The notes beneath the pieces are model-generated. The model worked only from the letters and a program-made list of their open reading frames with translations, did not search any database and had not been told where the DNA came from. The translations under genes and the position numbers were made by a program. A DNA stretch of 64,000 bases from NCBI GenBank assembly GCA_938002255.1, contig CALLAL010000038.1, positions 1-64,000 on the forward strand. Direction: 5' to 3'. Source of the DNA: an uncultured bacterium (GTDB taxonomy: Bacteria > Desulfobacterota > BSN033 > UBA1163). Positions 15,769-24,253 of the stretch are shown here, one piece after another (position 1 is the stretch's first letter; every line of letters starts with the position of its first letter).

Positions 15769-17973
15769 TTAGGCCTTCTGTAATTCCGGAACAATACTCT
15801 CAAAATAGTCCAGGACCTGTGGGTTCATCAGGGCATCCCGGTTGAGCACCGGCCTTCCGTGGATAATGTTGGTCACTGCACTCTCCACCTTCTTCATATT
15901 CATCGTATAGGGAGCTTCCGGCATCTCCATGATGATGGCAGGTACATGGCGAGGAGAAGCTTTTTCTCTAAGAGTCTTCCGGATCGTATTTTTCAATTCC
16001 TCTGTTAACGCTACTCCTGGAGCGAGTTTGACAAAGAGGATGATGCGTTGATCACCTTCCCAGTTCTGGCCGATGGCGAGACTGTCCGCAACTCCTTCAA
16101 TCTTCTCCACCACGTTATAGATCTCAGCGGTCCCGATTCGAACCCCGGAAGGCTTCAGAACAGCATCTGACCGTCCATAGAAAGTGATACCTCCTGTATC
16201 ACTGTGCATCACCACATAGTCGCCATGACGCCAAACTCCAGGGTAGTGCTCAAAGTAAGCGGCCCGGTATTTCGATCCATCCGGATCGTTCCAGAAATAG
16301 AGAGGCATGCAAGGTGCAGGAGCCTCGCAAACCAACTCGCCCTCTTTATCCCAGACGGGCTTTCCGTTCTCATCATAGGCTTTCACCTTCATCCCAAGTC
16401 CTGGCCCTTGAAGTTCGCCTGCATAGACTCTTTGAATGGGACTCCCTATGGCAAAACAGCCATTGATGTCTGTACCGCCGGATATGGAGTTGAAATGGAT
16501 GTCCTGCTTCACCTCCTGATAGATCCATTTAAAACCATCTGCCGAAAGAACAGATCCTGTCTGAGAAATTTCCCTGAGCGAGGATAGATCATAATGCTTT
16601 CCAGGTTGAATGCCTTCACCCCGGAGGTAGTTGATATAGCTGGCACTCAGGCCAAAGAAGGTGATCTTCTCATCCTGGACCATCTTCCACATGGCATAGG
16701 CGTCCGGGTAGTTCGGATTGCCATCGTAGAGGACGATGGTAGCACCTACACCGAGTGTGCTCATCAACCAGTTCCACATCATCCAGCTGCAGGTGGTGAT
16801 GTAAAAAACCTTATCCTCACGCCTGAGATCGCTATGAAGGATCAACTCCTTCAGATGGTGAAGTAAGATGCCACCCGCTCCCTGAACCATGCATTTGGGC
16901 TTGCCAGTCGTCCCCGAGGAGAACATGATGTAGAGAGGATGGTCAAAGGGTAACTGTTCGAAGTTAAGGGCGGGTTCTTTCTCTGACGCGAGAAAGTCTT
17001 CATAATGGACGGCATTGGGAATCTGACTGATATCTGATTTTTCACCTAAGTAGGAAACGATGATCACCTTTTTGAGAGAGGGAATACCTTTTGCAACTTC
17101 AGCAACATTACCAAGCGTATGGAAGGGTTTTGCCTTGTAAAAATAACCATCTACCGACAATAAGACCTTGGGCTCTATCTGGCCAAGTCGATCCAGAGCC
17201 GCCTGTGGCCCGATATCTGTTGCACAGGAGGACCAGACCGCTCCCATACTCGTTGCCGCTAACATTCCAATGGCTGTTTCGATCATGTTCGGCATATAGC
17301 CAGCAATCCGATCTCCAGGTTGAATTCCGATTTCCCGGAGAGATTTTGCCAGTCTTGCCACGGTGTCATAGAGTTCTCGATAGGTCATCGTTGCAGTTTT
17401 TTGCGTTTCTCCTCTGAAGATAAAAGCAAGACGGTCATCTCGATATCGAAGAAGGTTTTCAGCAAAATTGAGTCTTGCCCCTGAAAACCATTTGGCCCCG
17501 GGCATCTTCGTCAGATCATCGACGATCTGGTCGTACGTCCTTGAATATTTGACTTCAACAAAGTCCCAGACGGCCGCCCAAAAATCGGGGATCGCCTCCA
17601 CTGACCACTGATATAGGTCAATAAAAGTCTTAAGCCTCTTTCCGTGCCTCTGATTGACGAAATGAATAAATCGAGTCATATTGGCATTCTTCATCTGATC
17701 TGGAGACGGCACCCAGAGTGGAATTTTCGAACTCTTAACCACCGGAAGTGTGACCGTCACAGGTTTAATCATAGCCTTCTTGATTGGCTTTTTAATGGGT
17801 TTTGCCACAGGTCTTTTCACAACTTTTTTAGGGGTTTTTTTAGCAGGTTTTTTAGCCATCTTTTTCAAAGGCTTCTTGATGCTTTTTTTCAACACCCTTT
17901 TAACTGCCTTCTTAACAGGTTTAACGGATTTTTTAGGACTCCTTTTCACTTTACTTTTAGAACTCTTTTTCAT
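15769..17973 (-). CDS. aacS: Acetoacetyl-CoA synthetase with Lys-rich N-terminal extension
   Basis: A 734-residue adenylate-forming ligase. From about residue 84 it matches acetoacetyl-CoA synthetase (IPLWVPSPDQ, NMTRFIHFVNQ), with ATP-binding FSSGTTGKPKCMV, the SGGTDINGCF core motif and a C-terminal acylation domain. It activates acetoacetate to acetoacetyl-CoA. The unusual part is residues 1-80: a low-complexity tract of KK-P/A/V repeats, like histone-H1-type tails, followed by the normal start. ATG 17973 has a G-rich ribosome site and a good promoter 40 nt further up, so the extension is probably translated; an internal ATG (MIKPVTV) is a weaker alternative. Possible roles for the tail are nucleic-acid, polyphosphate or membrane association, all inference. 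Confidence 0.93.
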   Translation of the reverse strand: MKKSSKSKVKRSPKKSVKPVKKAVKRVLKKSIKKPLKKMAKKPAKKTPKKVVKRPVAKPIKKPIKKAMIKPVTVTLPVVKSSKIPLWVPSPDQMKNANMTRFIHFVNQRHGKRLKTFIDLYQWSVEAIPDFWAAVWDFVEVKYSRTYDQIVDDLTKMPGAKWFSGARLNFAENLLRYRDDRLAFIFRGETQKTATMTYRELYDTVARLAKSLREIGIQPGDRIAGYMPNMIETAIGMLAATSMGAVWSSCATDIGPQAALDRLGQIEPKVLLSVDGYFYKAKPFHTLGNVAEVAKGIPSLKKVIIVSYLGEKSDISQIPNAVHYEDFLASEKEPALNFEQLPFDHPLYIMFSSGTTGKPKCMVQGAGGILLHHLKELILHSDLRREDKVFYITTCSWMMWNWLMSTLGVGATIVLYDGNPNYPDAYAMWKMVQDEKITFFGLSASYINYLRGEGIQPGKHYDLSSLREISQTGSVLSADGFKWIYQEVKQDIHFNSISGGTDINGCFAIGSPIQRVYAGELQGPGLGMKVKAYDENGKPVWDKEGELVCEAPAPCMPLYFWNDPDGSKYRAAYFEHYPGVWRHGDYVVMHSDTGGITFYGRSDAVLKPSGVRIGTAEIYNVVEKIEGVADSLAIGQNWEGDQRIILFVKLAPGVALTEELKNTIRKTLREKASPRHVPAIIMEMPEAPYTMNMKKVESAVTNIIHGRPVLNRDALMNPQVLDYFESIVPELQKA

Positions 17974-18024
17974 CTGACTTGCCCCCCCTTCCCCATAGGT
18001 TAATCATTCTCTTTTTGGGTTTAT

Positions 18025-18053
18025 TGCATATCATTCCCAGGAGGGTTAGTCAA
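18025..18053 (-). promoter_or_regulatory. Sigma-70-type promoter of aacS
   Basis: On the - strand TTGACT (18048-18053), 17-nt spacer, TATGCA (18025-18030). The predicted start near 18018 gives a leader of about 45 nt to ATG 17973, which fits and supports the long N terminus. Confidence 0.6.
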
Positions 18054-18142
18054 GTGATATTTACTTTTTAAAACCCGTCGGAGTAAGGGAAAGGTAAGGA
18101 GGCACCTTTTCTTTTAAAAACCAATATGTTATTTTAAAAAAA

Positions 18143-19342
18143 ATGAGTTCAAAAATAAAACCCATCAACGGGCCCTTAGCCGGCTTTAAAATGCTTGATC
18201 TTTCAAGACTTTTGCCAGGCCCTTACTGTTCTCTTCTCCTCGCTGACCTCGGAATGGAAGTGCTAAAAATCGAGGATCCTGAACAGGGCGACTATATGCG
18301 CCTGATGGGACCGATCCGAAAAAAGGATAGCGCCTATTTTCTTTCCCTGAACCGAAATAAAAAGAGTATGGTTTTAAATCTCAAAGTCAAAGAGGGAAAG
18401 GAAATTTTTTATCAGTTGATTAACACTTACGACATCATCTTAGAAGGTTTCAGACCCGGAGTGATAGATCGTCTTGGAATCGGATACGAAGAATTGAAAA
18501 AAAGAAACCCTGAAGTTATTCTTTGCTCCCTTTCTGGTTATGGACAGGATGGCCCTTACCGAGATAGGTCTGGACATGATATCAATTACATAGGCTTGGG
18601 AGGAGTCCTGGAATTGACCGGCACAAAGGAGATCGGACCGATCATTCCAGGTGTTCAGATTGCAGATATCGGTGGAGGAGCCCTGATGGCTGCTATTGCC
18701 ATTTTATCAGCGGTCATCCACCGGCAAAAGACTCATCAAGGGCAACATCTTGATATTGCGATGCATGATGGCGTTCTCTCATGGCTATCAATCCATGCAG
18801 GAAAATATTTAGCCGACCAAATCGTTCCCCAGCGGGGAGAGATGCATCTTTCAGGAAGGTATGCCTGTTATCAGGTTTATCCAACGAAGGATGAAAGATA
18901 CATGTCTTTGGGCGCTCTGGAACCCAAATTCTGGCAAAACTTTTGTGAAGCCATCGGGAAAAAAGACCTCATTTCAAAGCAATTCATAGAGGGAGAGGAA
19001 AGGATTCGAATCATTCATGAGATCAGAGATCTGTTTCGAACAAAAACGCTAACGGAGTGGGTAGATTTCTTTAAAGAGGTGGATGCGTGTTGTGAACCTG
19101 TCTTAACTCTTGATGAGGTGTTTAAACATCCCCAAGTCCTTCATCGGGGGATGCTCATCGAGTATGAGCATCCGACCGAGGGTCAGGTGCAACAGGTTGG
19201 CAACCCTATTAAATGTTCACTCTTCCCCTTTAAGTCCCCTACCCCATCGCCGAAACAGGGAGAACATACTCTCGAGGTTTTGAAAGAGATAGGATACTCT
19301 GATAGAGAAATCCAGAGGTTTAAGGAGGTAAAAGCCATTTGA
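18143..19342 (+). CDS. CaiB/BaiF-family CoA transferase
   Basis: A 399-residue family III CoA transferase. Family signatures: GFKMLDLSRLLPGPYCSLLLADLGMEVLKIE (residues 14-44), NRNKKSMVLNLK, the catalytic Asp in RSGHDINYIGL, and the GQHLDIAMHDGVLSW segment. These enzymes move CoA between carboxylates, or racemise 2-methylacyl-CoAs. It heads the 2-oxoacid oxidoreductase cluster; its substrate may be the 2-oxoacid's precursor or the acid imported by the LIV-type transporter. The ATG at 18143 lies in an A-run with no nearby ribosome site; an AAGGAGG 40 nt upstream lies inside a small hairpin (about 18090-18112). Confidence 0.9.
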   Translation: MSSKIKPINGPLAGFKMLDLSRLLPGPYCSLLLADLGMEVLKIEDPEQGDYMRLMGPIRKKDSAYFLSLNRNKKSMVLNLKVKEGKEIFYQLINTYDIILEGFRPGVIDRLGIGYEELKKRNPEVILCSLSGYGQDGPYRDRSGHDINYIGLGGVLELTGTKEIGPIIPGVQIADIGGGALMAAIAILSAVIHRQKTHQGQHLDIAMHDGVLSWLSIHAGKYLADQIVPQRGEMHLSGRYACYQVYPTKDERYMSLGALEPKFWQNFCEAIGKKDLISKQFIEGEERIRIIHEIRDLFRTKTLTEWVDFFKEVDACCEPVLTLDEVFKHPQVLHRGMLIEYEHPTEGQVQQVGNPIKCSLFPFKSPTPSPKQGEHTLEVLKEIGYSDREIQRFKEVKAI

Positions 19343-19434
19343 CGAAATGGAATACTGGATTAAGGGAAGACTGGACGGATGGATTTTTTAAAAAATAATT
19401 TTACCCGGAATTCCATCATTCCAATAGGTTTCCT

Positions 19435-19650
19435 ATGATAGCCAAAATCGAAATCGACAAAGAACGTTGCAAAGGTTGTGGGCTATGTACCATCTCCTGT
19501 CCAAAAGGATTGGTCAAGATTGGAAATGAAATCAACCGACAGGGATATTTTTATGTCGTCTGGGAGGGTGAGGAATCCTGCACCGGCTGTGCCCTCTGCG
19601 GCGAAATATGTCCGGACATAGCCATTCAGGTCTGGAGAGACAAAAAATAG
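19435..19650 (+). CDS. korD: 2-oxoacid:ferredoxin oxidoreductase, delta (ferredoxin) subunit
   Basis: A 71-residue dicluster ferredoxin with two 4Fe-4S motifs, CKGCGLCTISCPKG and CTGCALCGEICP. It is the small electron-transfer subunit of the four-part oxidoreductase encoded by this gene and the next three. Size and order (ferredoxin, alpha, beta, gamma) match the kor/vor operons of anaerobes. Whether the complex uses 2-oxoglutarate, 2-oxoisovalerate or another oxo-acid cannot be decided from the ferredoxin. Confidence 0.93.
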   Translation: MIAKIEIDKERCKGCGLCTISCPKGLVKIGNEINRQGYFYVVWEGEESCTGCALCGEICPDIAIQVWRDKK

Positions 19651-19685
19651 TTCGGATTACCGGATTATAGGAAGGCGAAGAAAGG

Positions 19686-20747
19686 ATGGATCAAGACTCT
19701 GAAAAAATTCTGGTGCGAGGAAATGAGGCGGTTGCCATGGGAGCCATTGACGCAGGATGCCGTCTCTTTTTTGGATATCCCATCACTCCACAAAATGAGA
19801 TCCCAGAATACCTCTCCAAACACCTTCCCCCTCTTGGCGGAGAATTTATCCAGGCAGAGAGCGAAATTGCCTCCATTAATCTCCTCTTGGGAGCTTCTGC
19901 CACAGGCGCCAGAGCCATGACCTCCTCTTCGAGCCCTGGAATCTCTCTCATGCAGGAAGGCATCTCCTATATGGCTGGGAGCGAACTTCCTGTGGTGATT
20001 GTTAACATCTCTCGGAGCGGACCTGGTCTAGGAGGTATCTCAGCCTCTCAGGGCGATTATTTTCAGGCCACCCGGGGCGGAGGACATGGAGATTATCGAA
20101 CGCTTGTTCTTGCTCCTTCGACGGTTCAAGAGATGTATGATCTGACCTACCTGGCCTTTGACCTCGCGGATAAGTACAGAAACCCGACCATCGTCCTTGG
20201 AGATGCTCTTATCGGTCAGATGAAGGAACCCCTTCTACGGAGAAAACCGGAAAAGATGACGCTACCCCAAAAGGATTGGGCATTGACCGGCGCGAAAGGA
20301 AGAAAACCGAACCGGATCAAATCGCTCTACCTACAAGAAGGCGAACTGACCGAACATAACTGGAAGCTTTATCAGAAATATGAGAGGATGAAAAAAGAGG
20401 AAATCCGTTTTGAAATGGTCCATACCGATGATGCCGAATTTATTTTGGTGGCTTTTGGAAGCATGGCAAGAGTCTCAAAAACAGCGCTAGAGCTGGCAAG
20501 AAACGAAAAGATGAAGGTGGGTCTCTTCCGTCCGATTACCCTCTTTCCCTATCCTGAGAAACCCCTCTATGATCTTTCAAAGCAGGCTAAGAAATTTTTA
20601 ACGGTTGAGCTGAATACCGGTCAGATGGTCGAGGACGTGAGACTCTCCGTCCATCGAGAGGCAGAGGTTTTCTTTTACGGAAAACCACCAGGTGCCTTGC
20701 CTCCTCCAGAAGAGATTCTGGAAGAGATAAAAAAATATTATGGATAA
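19686..20747 (+). CDS. korA: 2-oxoacid:ferredoxin oxidoreductase, alpha subunit
   Basis: A 353-residue alpha subunit (pyrimidine-binding/transketolase-like domain I plus domain II). Markers: FFGYPITPQNEIPEYL near residue 28, FIQAESEIASINLLLGAS, TSSSSPGISLM, and SRSGPGLGGISASQGDY. Together with the beta subunit it oxidatively decarboxylates a 2-oxoacid to acyl-CoA, reducing ferredoxin. It starts 36 nt after the ferredoxin gene. The substrate could be branched-chain or 2-oxoglutarate type; the neighbouring LIV-type ABC transporter is compatible with either, since that family also carries aromatic and fatty acids. Confidence 0.93.
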   Translation: MDQDSEKILVRGNEAVAMGAIDAGCRLFFGYPITPQNEIPEYLSKHLPPLGGEFIQAESEIASINLLLGASATGARAMTSSSSPGISLMQEGISYMAGSELPVVIVNISRSGPGLGGISASQGDYFQATRGGGHGDYRTLVLAPSTVQEMYDLTYLAFDLADKYRNPTIVLGDALIGQMKEPLLRRKPEKMTLPQKDWALTGAKGRKPNRIKSLYLQEGELTEHNWKLYQKYERMKKEEIRFEMVHTDDAEFILVAFGSMARVSKTALELARNEKMKVGLFRPITLFPYPEKPLYDLSKQAKKFLTVELNTGQMVEDVRLSVHREAEVFFYGKPPGALPPPEEILEEIKKYYG

Positions 20748-20770
20748 AATTGCAAAATAATCACTCCCCC

Positions 20771-20800
20771 CTCGCCCCTCTTATTTAAGAGATAGGGGAA
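20771..20800 (+). repeat. Small hairpin between korA and korB
   Basis: CCCCTCTTATTTAAGAGATAGGGG folds into an interrupted stem (outer CCCC/GGGG, inner CTT/AAG). It lies in the 73-nt gap before the beta-subunit gene; no U-run follows. Probably an mRNA structure of unknown importance. Confidence 0.35.
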
Positions 20801-20820
20801 GAACGTTAGACGAGGTTCAA

Positions 20821-21573
20821 ATGGAACTTGTTTTTAAACGGCCCGAATGCTTGAAAGATGTCCCTTTTCATTTCTGTCCAGGATGTCATCATGGGATTGT
20901 CCATCGTCTGGTTGCGGAAGCCATCGATCATTTTAAAATTAGAGAGAAGACGATTGGGGTGGCGTCAGTAGGTTGTTCTGTCTTCATGTATGATTACTTT
21001 AATATCGATGTTCTCGAAGCTCCTCATGGAAGGGCATCAGCCGTTGCCTCAGGTGTGAAACGAGCTAAAAAGGACGCCATTGTCTTCACCATTCAGGGAG
21101 ACGGGGATCTCGGTGCCATAGGAATTGCGGAGGGAATCCACACGGCCAATCGAGGTGAAAACATCACGCTTATTTTTGCCAACAATGGGATCTATGGAAT
21201 GACCGGAGGCCAGATGGCTCCAACCACACTTCTGGGTCAAAAGACAACCACCAGTCCCTATGGCCGGGATTTTACTTATGATGGCTATCCCATCCGCATG
21301 GCGGAGATGATGGCCACCCTTGAAGGAAGTGCCTTTGTGGCTCGTGTGGCGGTAAACAATCCAAGCCATCTCATGAAAGCAAAGAAAGCCGTGAGAAAGG
21401 CTTTTCAGATGCAGATAGAAGGAATGGGATTTTCATTTGTTGAAGTCTTAATGTCTTGCCCCACCAATTGGGGCCTTCCGTCCCTTGAAGCCAATCGTCG
21501 TGTTGAGGAAGAGATGATCCCCTACTTTCCGCTGGGGATTTTAAAAGAGAGGAAAATGGCAGATTACCTCTAA
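20821..21573 (+). CDS. korB: 2-oxoacid:ferredoxin oxidoreductase, beta (TPP-binding) subunit
   Basis: A 250-residue thiamine-diphosphate subunit. It begins with the cluster-linked HFCPGCHHGIVHRL, then VGCSVFMYDYFNIDVLEAPHGRA and the TPP/Mg motif GDGDLGAIG ... NNGIYGMTGGQ. It provides the active-site cofactor of the oxidoreductase. GAGG lies 6 nt before the ATG. A long structured spacer separates it from the gamma subunit gene. Confidence 0.94.
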   Translation: MELVFKRPECLKDVPFHFCPGCHHGIVHRLVAEAIDHFKIREKTIGVASVGCSVFMYDYFNIDVLEAPHGRASAVASGVKRAKKDAIVFTIQGDGDLGAIGIAEGIHTANRGENITLIFANNGIYGMTGGQMAPTTLLGQKTTTSPYGRDFTYDGYPIRMAEMMATLEGSAFVARVAVNNPSHLMKAKKAVRKAFQMQIEGMGFSFVEVLMSCPTNWGLPSLEANRRVEEEMIPYFPLGILKERKMADYL

Positions 21574-21600
21574 TCGAAATGGTATAAACGTAATGCTGTC

Positions 21601-21635
21601 CTGCTGTGCTGCAGTTTAAAACACTGGCACAGCAG
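21601..21635 (+). repeat. Intergenic hairpin between korB and korC
   Basis: CTGCTGTGC (21601-21609) pairs with GCACAGCAG (21627-21635); inside, CAGT pairs with ACTG, leaving a 7-nt AT-rich loop. A second small dyad (GACGTC-type, 21661-21676) follows. There is no U-run. The 118-nt spacer is unusual inside an operon whose other gaps are short, and may modulate gamma-subunit expression. Confidence 0.55.
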
Positions 21636-21690
21636 CGCTGCAACACCGCAACATAAAGAGCGACGTCTGACGTTCTGCTGGATCATCGTT

Positions 21691-22257
21691 ATGTCAACCA
21701 ATCCTTTTTACTATGATGTCATTGTCGCTGGATTTGGCGGTCAGGGCGTTCTGGCCATCGGAAACCTCCTTGCCTATGCGGCCATGAAGGAAGGAAGGCA
21801 TGTCACTTATCTACCCACTTATGGCGTTGAGATGAGAGGAGGAACGGCCAACTGTACAGTCGTCATCTCATCTAAAGAAATCGGCTCTCCCATTGTCCAT
21901 CGCCCCCATGCGGTGATTTCTATGAATTTACCTTCCCTGCTCAAATATGGAGTCAGGGTTCAGCCGAATGGGCTCTTGATGGTCAATTCCTCTTTAATCG
22001 ATCTGAAAGAAGTCTCTCGAAACGATGTGGATCTCCTTGCCATTCCGGTCAATGACATGGCCATCGAAAACGGAAATCCACGGATGGCCAATATGATCGC
22101 ATTGGGAGCATTTGTTGAGAAGACGAAGTTGGTGGAGGCAACCTCGGTCTTCGATTCTCTTGAAAAGGTCTTTGACGAAAGACATCATTCTCTTATTCCT
22201 TCCAATATTAAGGCGATTCAGATTGGCATGGAATATGTCAAAGCACTTCAGAAATAG
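21691..22257 (+). CDS. korC: 2-oxoacid:ferredoxin oxidoreductase, gamma subunit
   Basis: A 188-residue gamma subunit with the hallmark VAGFGGQGVLAIGNLLAYAA (residues 12-31), YLPTYGVEMRGGTANCTVVIS and a C-terminal helix region. It completes the four-subunit ferredoxin-dependent enzyme. No clear ribosome site precedes ATG 21691, so expression may depend on the upstream structured spacer or on low-level initiation. Confidence 0.93.
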   Translation: MSTNPFYYDVIVAGFGGQGVLAIGNLLAYAAMKEGRHVTYLPTYGVEMRGGTANCTVVISSKEIGSPIVHRPHAVISMNLPSLLKYGVRVQPNGLLMVNSSLIDLKEVSRNDVDLLAIPVNDMAIENGNPRMANMIALGAFVEKTKLVEATSVFDSLEKVFDERHHSLIPSNIKAIQIGMEYVKALQK

Positions 22258-22332
22258 TTGAAGAACCTCCATCCCATACAAGGTGGGGGAGATTCTCTGA
22301 ATCTTTCTAGGTTCAGGACGGAGGGAAAAGCA

Positions 22333-22926
22333 ATGGAAGAAGAGAAAAGAGAAGTCGAAGAGGTTCGGGTTGGAGAAAAGATCAAGGCGCTAAGAGAGAC
22401 ACGGGGGCTTTCCCTTAAAGATCTGGCTGATTTAACTGGATTTTCTACGGCCCTCCTCTCCCAGATGGAAAATCACCTTGTCTCGCCTTCTCTCGGGACC
22501 CTCATCAAACTGGCAGGAGCCCTTGGGGTTAAGGTGGGAGACTTTTGGGGAGAGACAGAAGGTGAACCATTCACCATTGTCAGAAAGGATGAGCGGAAAA
22601 AGATTTCTCGGTTTGCTTCAAAAGATGGGGTGAAGTATGGCTACGCTTATGAATCTTTAGGCTTCGAAAAGAAAAATCGCCATATGGAACCTTTTATTGT
22701 CACCCTCGAACCCGCAACCGTTCCAACGACGAAAACCTCGGTCCATGAGGGAGAAGAATTTATCTTCGTCCTCGAAGGAGAGATGGAGGTAATTTTGGGA
22801 AATCACACGGATGTCCTTTACCCGGGTGACTCCATCTATTATGATTCCACCATTCCCCACCGGGTGCAGTGTCATCAGGATAAGATCACACGGATTCTGG
22901 CTGTGCTTTATACACATAGTACCTAA
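22333..22926 (+). CDS. XRE-family regulator with C-terminal cupin sensor domain
   Basis: A 197-residue transcription factor: an XRE helix-turn-helix (about residues 12-66, LKDLADLTGFSTALLSQMENHLVSPSLGTLIKLA) and a cupin ligand domain (about 115-195, HEGEEFIFVLEGEMEV ... LYPGDSIYYDSTIPH) with metal- or ligand-type His residues. Start at ATG 22333, which has GGAGGG about 8 nt upstream; the longer in-frame start at 22258 is not supported. It lies between the oxidoreductase and the ABC transporter genes and is the likely local regulator of both. Confidence 0.92.
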   Translation: MEEEKREVEEVRVGEKIKALRETRGLSLKDLADLTGFSTALLSQMENHLVSPSLGTLIKLAGALGVKVGDFWGETEGEPFTIVRKDERKKISRFASKDGVKYGYAYESLGFEKKNRHMEPFIVTLEPATVPTTKTSVHEGEEFIFVLEGEMEVILGNHTDVLYPGDSIYYDSTIPHRVQCHQDKITRILAVLYTHST

Positions 22927-22968
22927 TAGGTTTAGGGTAGATGTTCGAATAGTTTTAGGAAATTGAAA

Positions 22969-24129
22969 ATGAAAACACTCCTTAGCTTGGCCATCTTCAT
23001 CCTATCCCTCTCTTTATTCCCAGGCCTTGCTTTTAGCCAAGAGTCTATCAAGATTGGGGCATTGGTTCCTTTTACCGGTCGATGGGGAGAATCGGGAAGG
23101 GAGGTTGCAAGAGGGATTCTTGATGCCACGAAATGGCTTAACCAACAGACAGGGGTCTTTGGCAAAAAGGTGGAGATCATCCTCATTGATGACTTTTCAC
23201 AACCTGCAGAATGGATCGCTGCCTTTCGTAAATTGAATGAGACTGATCGAATTCTTCTCCTCTATCTCTATTCGTCTGATACTGGACTGGCCCTCAAGCC
23301 TTATGTCAATCTCCACCGACTTCCCACGCTCACCAGCTCTTTTTTGACCAATCTTAGAGATCCCACGAAAACTCCCTATCTCTTTTCAATCACCCCCACG
23401 CCGCTGGATCTAACTAAAATCGCCATGAAATTTATTTCAGAACGCTCCGAGATCAAAGCAAGAAAACCAAAAGTCCTCTTCGTCAGCGTCTCCGACCCTT
23501 CTCTTAAACACTTTTTAGACGAGGGGAAAGCTTATGCGAAATCCCTTGACTTAGACATCGGACCTGATATCTTTATCCCAGACCTCCCTTCCCTCAAGCC
23601 CCCTTCTTTGGTTCTTTCCCCTTTGAAATCTTTTCAGCCTGACTTCGCCTATTTGAGCATGACCCCAAAAGAAGCAGCGGGATTCCTCCAGGAAGTCCGC
23701 CCCATGGATTTGAAAACCCGATGGATCTGTAGCAAACAGGCTTTTGATGAAACCCTTTCCTCCTTTGATGGCGTCTTGGGAGTCCAGCCAGTGGCTCCTT
23801 TTGGAGAAGATGTCCCAGGGATGGCTGAAATCAAAGAGGCCCATCAGAGATGGCACCCACTGGATTCCCATACTCTCTCCTATGTGGAGGGCTGGGTTTC
23901 CGTGAAAGTGATGGCAGAAGCTCTGGGCCGATCTCTTCCGGAACATGGATTATCCCGTGAACGAGTCAAAATGGCTTTTGAAGGTTTTAGAAATGTCGTG
24001 GTCGGAGGTCTTCTCCCTCCGCTTACCTTCACCGCACAGGACCATCGCCCCAGTGTGGAATCCAGAATCTTTATTGTTCGAAATGGGAAATTAGTCAGAT
24101 ATACAGGCTTCATCGCCGTGGGAAGATAA
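22969..24129 (+). CDS. LIV-type ABC transporter substrate-binding protein (first of two)
   Basis: A 386-residue periplasmic binding protein of the leucine/branched-chain-type family (Peripla_BP_6) with a signal peptide (residues 1-21, ending AFSQ) and the start motif IKIGALVPFTGRWGESGREVARG. ATG 22969 has AGGA 8 nt upstream. It captures a small amphipathic acid or amino acid for the permease encoded below. It is diverged from the second binding protein at 24254 and separated from it by a promoter, so the two may serve different ligands with one permease. Confidence 0.9.
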   Translation: MKTLLSLAIFILSLSLFPGLAFSQESIKIGALVPFTGRWGESGREVARGILDATKWLNQQTGVFGKKVEIILIDDFSQPAEWIAAFRKLNETDRILLLYLYSSDTGLALKPYVNLHRLPTLTSSFLTNLRDPTKTPYLFSITPTPLDLTKIAMKFISERSEIKARKPKVLFVSVSDPSLKHFLDEGKAYAKSLDLDIGPDIFIPDLPSLKPPSLVLSPLKSFQPDFAYLSMTPKEAAGFLQEVRPMDLKTRWICSKQAFDETLSSFDGVLGVQPVAPFGEDVPGMAEIKEAHQRWHPLDSHTLSYVEGWVSVKVMAEALGRSLPEHGLSRERVKMAFEGFRNVVVGGLLPPLTFTAQDHRPSVESRIFIVRNGKLVRYTGFIAVGR

Positions 24130-24167
24130 ATTAGAAAAAATCCTCCCAAAAATTTCGTAAGTTTGAC

Positions 24168-24196
24168 TTGACACTGCTCATGATTTTAAGTAGACT
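24168..24196 (+). promoter_or_regulatory. Sigma-70-type promoter before the second binding-protein gene
   Basis: TTGACA (24168-24173), exactly 17 nt, TAGACT (24191-24196). The predicted start near 24203 leaves a 50-nt leader before ATG 24254. The -35 box is a perfect consensus match. Confidence 0.65.
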
Positions 24197-24253
24197 AAAC
24201 CACACTTCGCAAAAACTGTGGGGGGAATATACCATAATTAAGGAGGGCGGCAT

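Noticed and set aside
17750-17977. Hydrophobic Phe/Leu-rich frame on the + strand opposite the aacS N terminus
   Set aside because: It is the complement of Lys codons (AAA/AAG to TTT/CTT), a shadow of the Lys-rich tail, without a ribosome site.
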